The notes under the pieces were generated by a model. The model worked only from the letters and a program-made list of their open reading frames with translations. It was not told the origin of the DNA and searched no databases. A stretch of DNA of 5,886 nucleotides from DASYQV01 sp036005125 (lineage in GTDB: Bacteria; Acidobacteriota; Vicinamibacteria; Vicinamibacterales; UBA2999). Numbering within the stretch: the stretch's first letter is position 1; each line of letters starts with the position of its first letter. The stretch covers positions 1 through 5,886 of the forward strand of contig DASYQV010000143.1 of the NCBI GenBank assembly GCA_036005125.1. Direction: 5' to 3'. The translations under genes were made by a program, and so were the position numbers. This document shows positions 1 through 5,446 of this stretch, in pieces.

Positions 1-1163
1 ACGTAGTAGTCGCTCGTCTCGGAATCGATCCGCTTCAGCGCTTTGTCGAAGTCGTTCTGGTTGACCATGGCGATCCCGCCTGTCAGGTCTGCCAGCGTGC
101 GCAGGCTGTCCTGCGTCTTGCGGATGTGCGTGCCCCATTCCTGCGTATCGACCTGCTCGTCGAGATCCGGGCCGGCGACGAGTCCTCGCGGATCGAGCGT
201 GTACATCGTGGCGTTCGCACGATTGGCGGCTCGCGTCAGCTCGCCGAGCTCCATCCAGAGATCGGCATCGGCAAACTGCTGGCCCTGGCGCTCCACCGAG
301 AACGGATCCACGTATGGCTGGTTCGTATTCGGATTGACCGGATTGTTCGGATCGATCTGCTGACCCCCGAAGCGCGAATTACCATAGCGCGAGTTCTCGA
401 ACGGACTGAAGTCGTAGCCGTTGCTCACGTAGATGACAGCCTTGCGGCGGTTGTGCACCCGCTCGAGGTTCTTCATGAGCTCGTACGCGGTTGAGAACGC
501 CACGTGCGCCCGGTATCGGAGCTCGGGAGGCCCCTGCGGTCCTGACGAGGACTGCATGATTTCGGTCGGGGTCAGCGCGCTGCCGGTGATCCGCTTGATG
601 GAGTCCTCGAGAACCTGGCGATCGTAGGTCAGATCGATCGAGAGCGACGAGGGGCCGGTCGACACGATGCCGAACATGTCGCCGTCATGAATCAGCGTCT
701 TGGAGATCTTCTTGAACAGCTCGCGGATGCGCCCCGTGTTCCGGAAGTCGAGATGGAGGTCGTCGACGAAAATCAGGAAGATCCGCCCCGCGGCGTCGCT
801 CGTCGGACGGCTCTGCGGAAGGATGATGCCTTCCTGCGCGGGGGGAGGAGGCAGCGCCTGCATATTGAACGCGCGACCGCCGTGGATCAACACGAGCGAG
901 GAAACGTCCTGCTTGACACCGTCCTCGAACACCTCGAAGTCGCCCCCTTTGAGGTCGGCCACGAACTGTCCGCGTGAATCGCGAACGATCACGTCGGTCG
1001 TGACGAGATCGACGGCCACTCGAAACGTCGGCTGCTGTGGGGCTGCCGGTTGAGCGGGCGGCGCCTGGGCCGGCTGGGCTGGTGTCGTCTGCTGCGCGTT
1101 CGGCACGGCCGCCAGCAGGAACGCGAACGCCCCGGCCAAGAAGAACTTACCGGTTGTGCGCAT
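1..1163 (-). CDS. Secreted VWFA-related (acidobacterial-type) protein, 3' end outside window
   Basis: The reading frame is open from ATG at 1163 to the left edge, giving 387 complete codons and no stop, so the C-terminus is missing. Residues 1-24 look like a Sec signal peptide: MRTTGK, a hydrophobic stretch FFLAGAFAFLLAAV, then a possible cleavage after PNA. A Pro/Gln/Ala-rich linker follows to about residue 46. Next is the conserved beta-rich block of this family (VDLVTTDVIVRDSRGQFVADL, about 51-71, then DFEVFEDGVKQDV). A von Willebrand A-like domain starts with IFLIFVDDLHLDF at 128-140, continues with KAVIYVSNGYDFSP at 241-254, and reaches SETSDYY at the edge, a usual lead-in to the end of the domain. 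The MIDAS site normally reads DxSxS; here it is DDLHL, as I recall is common in this family, so metal-dependent ligand binding is doubtful. The start is chosen because it gives the signal peptide directly. The role is unknown; proteins of this type are numerous in Acidobacteriota genomes. It is divergent from rpiB and unrelated in function. Confidence 0.9.
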   Translation of the reverse strand, partial: MRTTGKFFLAGAFAFLLAAVPNAQQTTPAQPAQAPPAQPAAPQQPTFRVAVDLVTTDVIVRDSRGQFVADLKGGDFEVFEDGVKQDVSSLVLIHGGRAFNMQALPPPPAQEGIILPQSRPTSDAAGRIFLIFVDDLHLDFRNTGRIRELFKKISKTLIHDGDMFGIVSTGPSSLSIDLTYDRQVLEDSIKRITGSALTPTEIMQSSSGPQGPPELRYRAHVAFSTAYELMKNLERVHNRRKAVIYVSNGYDFSPFENSRYGNSRFGGQQIDPNNPVNPNTNQPYVDPFSVERQGQQFADADLWMELGELTRAANRANATMYTLDPRGLVAGPDLDEQVDTQEWGTHIRKTQDSLRTLADLTGGIAMVNQNDFDKALKRIDSETSDYY

Positions 1164-1171
1164 AGGGCATA

Positions 1172-1177
1172 AGTATA
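1172..1177 (-). promoter_or_regulatory. Candidate -10 element of the VWFA gene
   Basis: On the minus strand the sequence TATACT, one mismatch from the sigma-70 consensus TATAAT, ends 8 bases before the ATG at 1163. Transcription would then start within a few bases of the ATG, implying a leaderless or nearly leaderless mRNA. This fits the absence of any Shine-Dalgarno-like purine run in the bases between this element and the ATG. No convincing -35 hexamer is seen 16-18 bases upstream, where the sequence reads about CCTCGA. The nearest TTGACC, in the repeat array, lies 30 bases upstream, which is too far for a standard spacing. The call is inferred from sequence only. Confidence 0.35.
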
Positions 1178-1183
1178 CCCAAT

Positions 1184-1205
1184 CTCGTCCTGGATCGAGG
1201 ACGAG
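1184..1205. promoter_or_regulatory. Operator-like inverted repeat upstream of the VWFA gene
   Basis: This is a perfect 8-bp inverted repeat, CTCGTCCT and AGGACGAG, separated by 6 bases (GGATCG). It lies just upstream of the candidate TATACT and covers the place where a -35 element would sit, 21 bases before the VWFA start codon. Position and size suit a dimeric repressor or activator site. If transcription starts further upstream it could instead form a short mRNA hairpin. It is distinct in sequence from the heptamer array that begins at the next base. No run of T follows it, so a terminator is unlikely. Confidence 0.4.
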
Positions 1206-1325
1206 AAGGTCAAAGGTCAAAGGTCAAAGGTCAAAGGTCAGGGCAAAGGGCTAAGGGCAAGGTCAAAGGTCAAAGGTAAGGGCAAAGGGCAAGGTCAAGG
1301 TCAAGGGTTAAAGGGCAAAGGGCAC
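1206..1325 (+). repeat. Tandem heptamer array AAGGTCA, left arm
   Basis: Five perfect head-to-tail copies of AAGGTCA occupy 1206-1240. About 85 bp of degenerate units follow, mostly AAGGGCA and AAGGTCA, with occasional 1-base slips such as GGGCTAAGGGCA and GGTAAGGGCA. The array faces the opposite-orientation array at 1391-1515, so the two could pair as a long imperfect stem or cruciform about 310 bp across. It starts directly after the operator-like inverted repeat. The units carry no spacers, so this is not CRISPR. Slippage-type divergence (near-exact copies at the outside, degenerate ones inside) suggests tandem expansion from the outer end, which is inference. Confidence 0.9.
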
Positions 1326-1390
1326 AGTCAAACGTCCAAGTAAAAATTGCGCGTGCAAAGCTGCAACGGCAAGCAAAAAACCATACTCTG
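1326..1390. other. Non-repeat core between the two AAGGTCA arrays
   Basis: These 65 bp separate the opposed heptamer arrays and are more A-rich than their surroundings, with runs such as TAAAAATT and CAAAAAACC. They contain a small imperfect palindrome, TTGC-GCGT-GCAA, at 1347-1358. As the only complex sequence in the divergent intergenic region apart from the edges, they are one place where an rpiB promoter might lie, but I see no pair of -35 and -10 hexamers with good spacing. No ORF or RNA gene is evident. Confidence 0.4.
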
Positions 1391-1515
1391 TACCTCACCC
1401 TTTGACCTACGCTTTTACCTGCGACCTGCGACCTGTGACTTGTGACCTTTGACCTTACCTTACCTTTGACCTTTGACCTTTGACCTTTGCCCTTTGCCCT
1501 TTGCCCCTTGACCTT
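1391..1515 (-). repeat. Tandem heptamer array TGACCTT (AAGGTCA reversed), right arm
   Basis: This is the same heptamer family as at 1206-1325 in opposite orientation. The outer part (about 1440-1515) has units TTTGACC and TTTGCCC, mirroring the AAGGTCA and AAGGGCA mixture of the left arm. The inner part (about 1410-1446) has variants TGCGACC, TGTGACT and TGTGACC. The array ends within 10 bases of the rpiB ribosome binding site, so it would form most of the rpiB 5' leader if transcription starts inside or upstream of it. Each unit contains TTGACC, close to the sigma-70 -35 hexamer TTGACA, but no well-spaced -10 element follows. Confidence 0.88.
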
Positions 1516-1518
1516 GAT

Positions 1519-1524
1519 GAGGTG
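1519..1524 (+). promoter_or_regulatory. Ribosome binding site of rpiB
   Basis: GAGGTG lies 11 bases before the ATG at 1536. It overlaps the in-frame GTG at 1524, so it favours the ATG at 1536 as the real start over the GTG that would add four residues. The spacing is at the long end of the usual range. It follows directly on the right-hand heptamer array. Confidence 0.55.
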
Positions 1525-1535
1525 TGGTATCTCTC

Positions 1536-1994
1536 ATGCGAATCGCTCTTGCTGCCGACCACGCCGGCTACGAGATGAAACGGGATCTGGCGGCCGCGCT
1601 GACCAAGGCGGGCCACGAAATTCTCGATCTCGGCACGCATAGCTCCGCTGCCGTGGATTACCCGGACTACGCCGAGGCCGTGGCCGTTGTGCTTCGCGAG
1701 GGTCAGGTCGAGCGAGGCGTGATCGTCTGCGGCAGCGGAGCCGGCGTGTCGATTGCCGCCAATAAATTTCCGGGCATCCGCGCCGCGGTCTGCCACGACT
1801 GCTACACGGCGCATCAAGCCGTCGAGCACGACGACATGAACGTGCTCTGTCTAGGCTCGCGGGTGATCGGCGCGAGGCTTGCGCACGAGATCGTGAGGGC
1901 GTTCCTCGCCGCAAAGTTCACCGGCGAGGAGCGGCACCTGCGGCGGCTCGCGAAGGTCCATGATTTCGAGGCGCGGTTCAGTGGACGACTCTAG
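1536..1994 (+). CDS. rpiB: Ribose-5-phosphate isomerase B
   Basis: This 152-residue protein has the usual length for RpiB (RpiB/LacA/LacB family). It interconverts ribulose-5-phosphate and ribose-5-phosphate in the cytosol, in the non-oxidative pentose phosphate pathway. The N-terminus MRIALAADHAGYEMK carries the family's DHAG motif (residues 8-11). The loop GTHSSAAVDYPDYA (33-46) and the active-site segment VCGSGAGVSIAANKFPG (64-80) follow. Cys65 matches the catalytic Cys of the E. coli-type enzyme. EHDDMNVLCLGSRVIG (97-112) supplies His98 at the conserved phosphate/ring-opening region. The start at 1536 fits family N-termini and the upstream GAGGTG better than the GTG at 1524. It is first in a plus-strand cluster with gnd, zwf and pgl, so it acts directly downstream of Gnd. 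It is separated from gnd by 91 bp that hold inverted heptamer repeats. Confidence 0.96.
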   Translation: MRIALAADHAGYEMKRDLAAALTKAGHEILDLGTHSSAAVDYPDYAEAVAVVLREGQVERGVIVCGSGAGVSIAANKFPGIRAAVCHDCYTAHQAVEHDDMNVLCLGSRVIGARLAHEIVRAFLAAKFTGEERHLRRLAKVHDFEARFSGRL

Positions 1995-1996
1995 CG

Positions 1997-2077
1997 GATT
2001 CATGATTCATGATTCTTGATTCATGATTTGCGCGCCTGAATCAATCAAGAATCAAGAATCAAGAATCAGGAATCAAG
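1997..2077. repeat. Inverted heptamer repeat pair between rpiB and gnd
   Basis: Two bases after the rpiB stop, four units GATTCAT, GATTCAT, GATTCTT, GATTCAT run from 1997 to 2024. After a short GC-rich loop containing GCGCGC, five units of AATCAAG (one of them AATCAGG) run from 2043 to 2077. CTTGATT is the complement of AATCAAG, so the halves are an inverted pair and could fold into a stem of about 28 bp with mismatches. The array ends 8 bases before the gnd start codon. An ATG at 2023, inside the left half, opens a frame through the right half into gnd, but the added residues are only repeat translation. Orientation is opposite to the other two loci: the NNNNTCA-reading strand comes second here. 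Confidence 0.9.
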
Positions 2078-2085
2078 AATTGCGA

Positions 2086-3054
2086 ATGCAGATCGGCTTG
2101 GTCGGTCTCGGGCGCATGGGCGGCAACATGGCGCGTCGTCTGGCGCGCGGCGGTCACACCGTGGTTGCCTGGGACCAGAATGCCGCAGCGGTGAGCGCGC
2201 TTGGCGCCGACGCCATCGTCGGCGCCTCGTCCATCGACGACCTCGTGGCGCGACTCGACCGTCCACGTGCCGTCTGGATCATGGTTCCCGCCGGCGACCC
2301 CACCGAGCAGACCGTCAACGCTCTCGCAACGCGGCTCGAGGCCGACGACACCATCATCGACGGCGGCAACAGCTATTACAAAGACGATGTCCGACGGGCA
2401 CGCTCGCTGCGGGCTCGCGGGGTGCAATACGTCGATGTCGGAACGAGCGGCGGCGTCTGGGGCGCCGAGCGCGGCTATTGCCTCATGATTGGCGGACCCG
2501 ACGAAGCGGTCTCGCGCCTCACGCCCGTGTTTCGCACGCTCGCACCCGGCCAGGGCGACGTGACGCCGACTCCGCGACGACACGCGACTGGCACCGCGCA
2601 CGAGGGCTTCCTGCACTGCGGGCCCGTCGGGGCCGGCCATTTCGTCAAGATGATTCACAACGGGATCGAGTACGGCCTCATGCAGGCGTACGCGGAGGGC
2701 TTCGACCTGCTGCGCAACGCCTCGAGTGAAGCGCTGCCCGAGGACGCTCGATACGATCTCAACCTCGCCGATATCGCCGAGGTGTGGCGGCGCGGCAGCG
2801 TCGTCGGGTCGTGGCTGCTCGACCTGGCAGCCATCGCGCTCGCGCAGGATCCCATGCTCGATCGGTTCGCCGGTCGTGTCGCCGACTCGGGCGAAGGCCG
2901 CTGGACGGTCATCGCCGCGATCGAGGAATCGGTGCCCGCGGAGGCGATCACCACGGCGCTCTTCACGCGCTTCCGTTCGCGCCGCGATCACACGTTCGCG
3001 GAGAGGATGCTGTCGGCGCTGCGCGCACAGTTCGGCGGGCATGTCGAATCCTGA
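2086..3054 (+). CDS. gnd: 6-phosphogluconate dehydrogenase, decarboxylating, short NAD-type
   Basis: This 322-residue enzyme oxidatively decarboxylates 6-phosphogluconate to ribulose-5-phosphate and CO2. The N-terminal Rossmann fold opens with MQIGLVGLGRMGGNMARRL (dinucleotide loop GLGRMG, 7-12). Asp30, at the end of strand 2 (VVAWDQN), suggests NAD rather than NADP. IDGGNSYYKDD (91-101) and DVGTSGGVWGAERG (117-130) are family signatures. In GHFVKMIHNGIEYG (184-197), Lys188 and Glu195 match the catalytic Lys and Glu, with the same 7-residue spacing. The length fits the roughly 300-residue YqeC/GndA class rather than the 470-residue dimeric form. The start at 2086 is chosen because homologous N-termini begin here; the frame is open back to an ATG at 2023, but those 21 codons are heptamer repeat (IKNQESRIRNQELR). 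No strong ribosome binding site is seen; AGGA from the repeat lies 14 bases upstream. The gene overlaps zwf by 14 bp. Confidence 0.95.
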   Translation: MQIGLVGLGRMGGNMARRLARGGHTVVAWDQNAAAVSALGADAIVGASSIDDLVARLDRPRAVWIMVPAGDPTEQTVNALATRLEADDTIIDGGNSYYKDDVRRARSLRARGVQYVDVGTSGGVWGAERGYCLMIGGPDEAVSRLTPVFRTLAPGQGDVTPTPRRHATGTAHEGFLHCGPVGAGHFVKMIHNGIEYGLMQAYAEGFDLLRNASSEALPEDARYDLNLADIAEVWRRGSVVGSWLLDLAAIALAQDPMLDRFAGRVADSGEGRWTVIAAIEESVPAEAITTALFTRFRSRRDHTFAERMLSALRAQFGGHVES

Positions 3055-4525
3055 CCCAAGCATCATCGTCATCTTCGGCGCCTCGGGCGACCTCACGCGG
3101 CGCAAGCTCCTGCCCGCCGTGTACAACCTGGCGGAATCGCACCTGCTTCCCGAGGCGTTCGCGATCCTCGGCATCGCGCGGCCGCCCATCGACGACACGG
3201 TGTTCCGCTCCGACATGCGGAAGGCTGTCGAACAGGCCGAAGGCGAGCCGCTCGATCCCGGGCTCTGGAGGCATATCGAAGAACGTCTCCATTACGCGCA
3301 CGGCGACTTCCAGGACCCTGGCTTCTATGAGCAGTTGAAGGCGCGGCTGGCCGATCTCGACAAACGCCACCAGACAGCAGGCAACTATCTTTTCTACCTG
3401 GCCGTGCCGCCGGAGCTCTTCGGCACGATTCCGAAATACCTCGCAGGGGCCGACCTCACGCGCGAACAGGATCACGCATGGCGCCGTGTCGTCATCGAGA
3501 AGCCGTTCGGCTACGACCTCGAGTCGGCGTGCAAGCTGAACGCCAACCTGCATGCGGCCGGGTTGAACGAATCGCAGATCTATCGGATCGATCACTACCT
3601 CGGGAAGGAAACCGTCCAGAACATTCGCGCGTTCCGGTTCGCCAACGGGATCTTCGAGCCGATCTGGAACCGCCGCTACGTTGACCACGTGCAGATGACC
3701 GTCGCCGAAACGGTTGGCGTCGAGCAGCGGGGGGCGTACTACGACCGGGCGGGCGCGCTGCGCGACATGGTGCAGAACCACATGTTCCTGCTCCTCACCC
3801 TCGTCGCGATGGAACCGCCAATCTCGTTTCGTGCCGACGACGTCCGCGACGAGAAGGTCAAGGTCCTGCACGCGATCCCGAAGTTCACGGACGCCGACGT
3901 GGGGCGCGCGGTCGTCCGGGGGCAGTACGGGCGCGGACCGACCCCCGACATGCGCGCGTACCGCGAGGAGCCGAAGGTCGATCCGCACTCGACGACCGAG
4001 ACGTTCGCCGCGCTGGAGCTGCAGATCGAGAACTGGCGCTGGGCCGGGGTGCCATTCTACCTGCGCACCGGAAAGCGGCTCGAGCGGCGCGCCACCGAGA
4101 TTGCCGTGCAGTTCAAGCTGCCTCCGCTGCTGTTGTTCCGGAAAGCAGGCGTCAGGGACGCCCGCCCGAACGTGCTCGCCCTCCGGATTCAGCCCGACGA
4201 AGGCATCTCGCTCGAGTTCCAGGCCAAGGAGCCCGGACCCTTCGACCATCTGGGCACGGTGAAAATGGATTTCTCGTACCTCGACTACTTCGGCGCCGAG
4301 CCGAGTACCGGGTATGAAACGCTGCTCTACGACGCGATGATTGGCGATCAGACGCTGTTCCACCGCATGGACATGGTCGAGGCGGGGTGGCAGGTGGTGC
4401 AGCCGATTCTCGATGCGTGGCGCCGCTCGCCGCCGCCGGACTTTCCCAACTACGAGTCCGGCACATGGGGACCCGCCGAAGCCGATCTTCTGATCGAACG
4501 CGGCGACCGGCAATGGCGATCGTGA
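3041..4525 (+). CDS. zwf: Glucose-6-phosphate 1-dehydrogenase
   Basis: This 494-residue protein has normal length for Zwf. It oxidises glucose-6-phosphate to 6-phosphogluconolactone, the entry step of the oxidative pentose phosphate pathway. The nucleotide-binding motif is FGASGDLTRRKLLPAVYNL (12-30). Arg47, in LGIARPP, sits where NADP-using family members contact the 2'-phosphate. EKPFG (153-157) is the second cofactor-side signature. RIDHYLGKE (182-190) is the substrate-binding signature with Asp184, His185 and Lys189. His247 in MVQNHM pairs with Asp184 at the same 63-residue spacing as the Asp177-His240 dyad of the Leuconostoc enzyme. The C-terminal YESGTWGPAEADLL is also typical. The ATG at 3041 is preceded only by a weak GGCGGGC. 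It lies inside the end of gnd, with a 14-bp overlap, so translational coupling to gnd is likely. The frame is open much further upstream, but there it only shadows gnd. Confidence 0.98.
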   Translation: MSNPDPSIIVIFGASGDLTRRKLLPAVYNLAESHLLPEAFAILGIARPPIDDTVFRSDMRKAVEQAEGEPLDPGLWRHIEERLHYAHGDFQDPGFYEQLKARLADLDKRHQTAGNYLFYLAVPPELFGTIPKYLAGADLTREQDHAWRRVVIEKPFGYDLESACKLNANLHAAGLNESQIYRIDHYLGKETVQNIRAFRFANGIFEPIWNRRYVDHVQMTVAETVGVEQRGAYYDRAGALRDMVQNHMFLLLTLVAMEPPISFRADDVRDEKVKVLHAIPKFTDADVGRAVVRGQYGRGPTPDMRAYREEPKVDPHSTTETFAALELQIENWRWAGVPFYLRTGKRLERRATEIAVQFKLPPLLLFRKAGVRDARPNVLALRIQPDEGISLEFQAKEPGPFDHLGTVKMDFSYLDYFGAEPSTGYETLLYDAMIGDQTLFHRMDMVEAGWQVVQPILDAWRRSPPPDFPNYESGTWGPAEADLLIERGDRQWRS

Positions 4526-4532
4526 ATCGAGT

Positions 4533-4705
4533 AGGCATCAGGTATCAGGAATCAGGCATCAGGGCTGTCTCAGGGATCAGGCATCAGGTATCGGTCATCA
4601 GGGCTGTCTCAATCGCCAGCGCTGCCTGATCTCTGAAACAGTGCTGATGCCTGTAGCCTGGAGCCTGGTGCCTGAGACAGCCCTGATGCCTGATACCTGA
4701 TGCCT
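4533..4705. repeat. Large inverted heptamer repeat between zwf and pgl
   Basis: The outer left arm (4533-4573) has units GCATCAG, GTATCAG, GAATCAG, GCATCAG, then an 11-mer GGCTGTCTCAG. The outer right arm (4672-4705) is its exact reverse complement except that one heptamer (the GAATCAG unit) is absent. A second left copy (4574-4611, ending GGCTGTCTCA) and a degenerate right copy (about 4626-4671, units CTGATGC, CTGTAGC, CTGGAGC, CTGGTGC) are nested inside, also mutually complementary with mismatches. The palindrome CAGCGCTG (4617-4624) sits within a base or two of the symmetry centre. The whole forms a roughly 173-bp near-palindrome. Its last unit, CTGATGC (4697-4703), includes the pgl start codon. 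Either left copy could pair with the right arm, giving alternative RNA folds. Confidence 0.92.
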
Positions 4706-5446
4706 ACAACAATCACAGACGCCGCGGCACTCGATCACACCGCGGCGGAGCGAGTCACCGCAATCATCGAGGATGCCGTGCGCGCGCGCGGCGCCGCGAT
4801 GGTGTCGCTGACCGGTGGCCACACGCCGCAGCACCTTTATGAACTGCTGGCCGATCCACGGCAGCCGTGGCGGGCGCGAATACTTTGGGAGCGCGTCCAC
4901 CTGCTCTGGGGCGACGAACGGCACGTGCCGCCCGATCATCCTGACAGCAATTACCGGATGGCGCACGACGCGCTCGTCGCGAAGGTCCCAATCCCACCGG
5001 AGCAGGTGCACAGGATGCGCGGCGAGCTTGAAGCGGAAGAAGCCGCGCGCGCGTACGAGCTCGATCTCGCCGACACCTTTCGTGCCGCGGGACGGACGGA
5101 TCAGACGTTTGACCTCATGCTGCTCGGGCTCGGTGACGATGCGCACATCGCCTCGATCTTTCCGGGCAGCCCCGTGCTGCACGAGCGCACTCGACGCGTC
5201 GCGGCGCCGTGGGTCCCGCACCTGGAGGCATACCGCATCACGTTGACCCCTCCGGCGCTCGTCGACGCCCGGCGCATCGTGATGCTGGTCGAGGGGCCGA
5301 AGAAAGCCGAGGCCGTGGCTGCCGCGATCGAAGGCCCGCCCGACGTCTTACGTTGGCCGGCGCAACTGCTCCGGGCGGCAGGCGACCGTGTCGAGTGGCT
5401 CATCGATCGCTCGGCCGCGCAAGGACTGCGCGGGCCGCGCGCGTGA
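4700..5446 (+). CDS. pgl: 6-phosphogluconolactonase
   Basis: This 248-residue protein fits the DevB/Pgl family (glucosamine-6-phosphate isomerase-like fold). It hydrolyses 6-phosphogluconolactone from Zwf to 6-phosphogluconate for Gnd. Motifs in order: SLTGGHTP (36-43), the phosphate loop usually written SGGSTP; WGDERHVPPDHPDSN (70-84), the DER and SN signature; and GLGDDAHIASIFPG (143-156), with the conserved His149. RITLTPPAL (179-187) and the C-terminal VEWLID (231-236) are also typical. The canonical GxDGHxAS loop here has Ala148 in place of Gly, a mild oddity. The start is constrained: an in-frame TGA at 4691-4693 is separated from the ATG at 4700 only by TAC and CTG. No Shine-Dalgarno sequence is visible and the ATG lies within the heptamer repeat, so initiation may be weak or structure-dependent. 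The 3' end overlaps the convergent TVP38 gene by 47 bp. Confidence 0.94.
   Translation: MPTTITDAAALDHTAAERVTAIIEDAVRARGAAMVSLTGGHTPQHLYELLADPRQPWRARILWERVHLLWGDERHVPPDHPDSNYRMAHDALVAKVPIPPEQVHRMRGELEAEEAARAYELDLADTFRAAGRTDQTFDLMLLGLGDDAHIASIFPGSPVLHERTRRVAAPWVPHLEAYRITLTPPALVDARRIVMLVEGPKKAEAVAAAIEGPPDVLRWPAQLLRAAGDRVEWLIDRSAAQGLRGPRA

Noticed and set aside
43..1053. Several plus-strand open frames (43-363, 126-494, 433-627, 687-977, 700-1053)
   Set aside because: All lie opposite the VWFA-related gene, which has a signal peptide and continuous family motifs on the minus strand.
1206..1240. AGGTCA direct repeats resembling nuclear-receptor half-sites
   Set aside because: The genes around it are plainly bacterial, so resemblance to a eukaryotic response element is coincidence.
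1206..1515. CRISPR array
   Set aside because: Units are 7 bp, directly adjacent with no unique spacers, and occur in opposite orientations. No cas genes are present.
2726..3040. Upstream extension of the zwf frame by 105 codons
   Set aside because: It lies wholly within gnd in another frame, is Arg/Ser-rich, and Zwf homologues start at the MSNPDPSIIVIFGASGDL region.
2059..3216. 385-residue open frame on the minus strand opposite gnd
   Set aside because: It is antisense to gnd, spans the gnd-zwf junction, and ends in the heptamer repeats (SQFLIPDS). No domain is recognisable.
2963..4513. 516-residue open frame on the minus strand opposite zwf
   Set aside because: It is antisense to a gene with complete family motifs. 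Its translation is rich in Arg, Val and Glu without recognisable domains, as expected from high-GC codon use in the opposite strand.
4533..4705. Rho-independent terminator after zwf
   Set aside because: The inverted repeat is far larger than a terminator hairpin, has no T-run after its right arm, and runs straight into the pgl coding sequence.
4533..4705. Miniature transposable element (MITE) in the zwf-pgl gap
   Set aside because: There is an inverted structure, but no target-site duplication is evident at its ends, and the arms are built from tandem heptamers rather than a complex terminal sequence.
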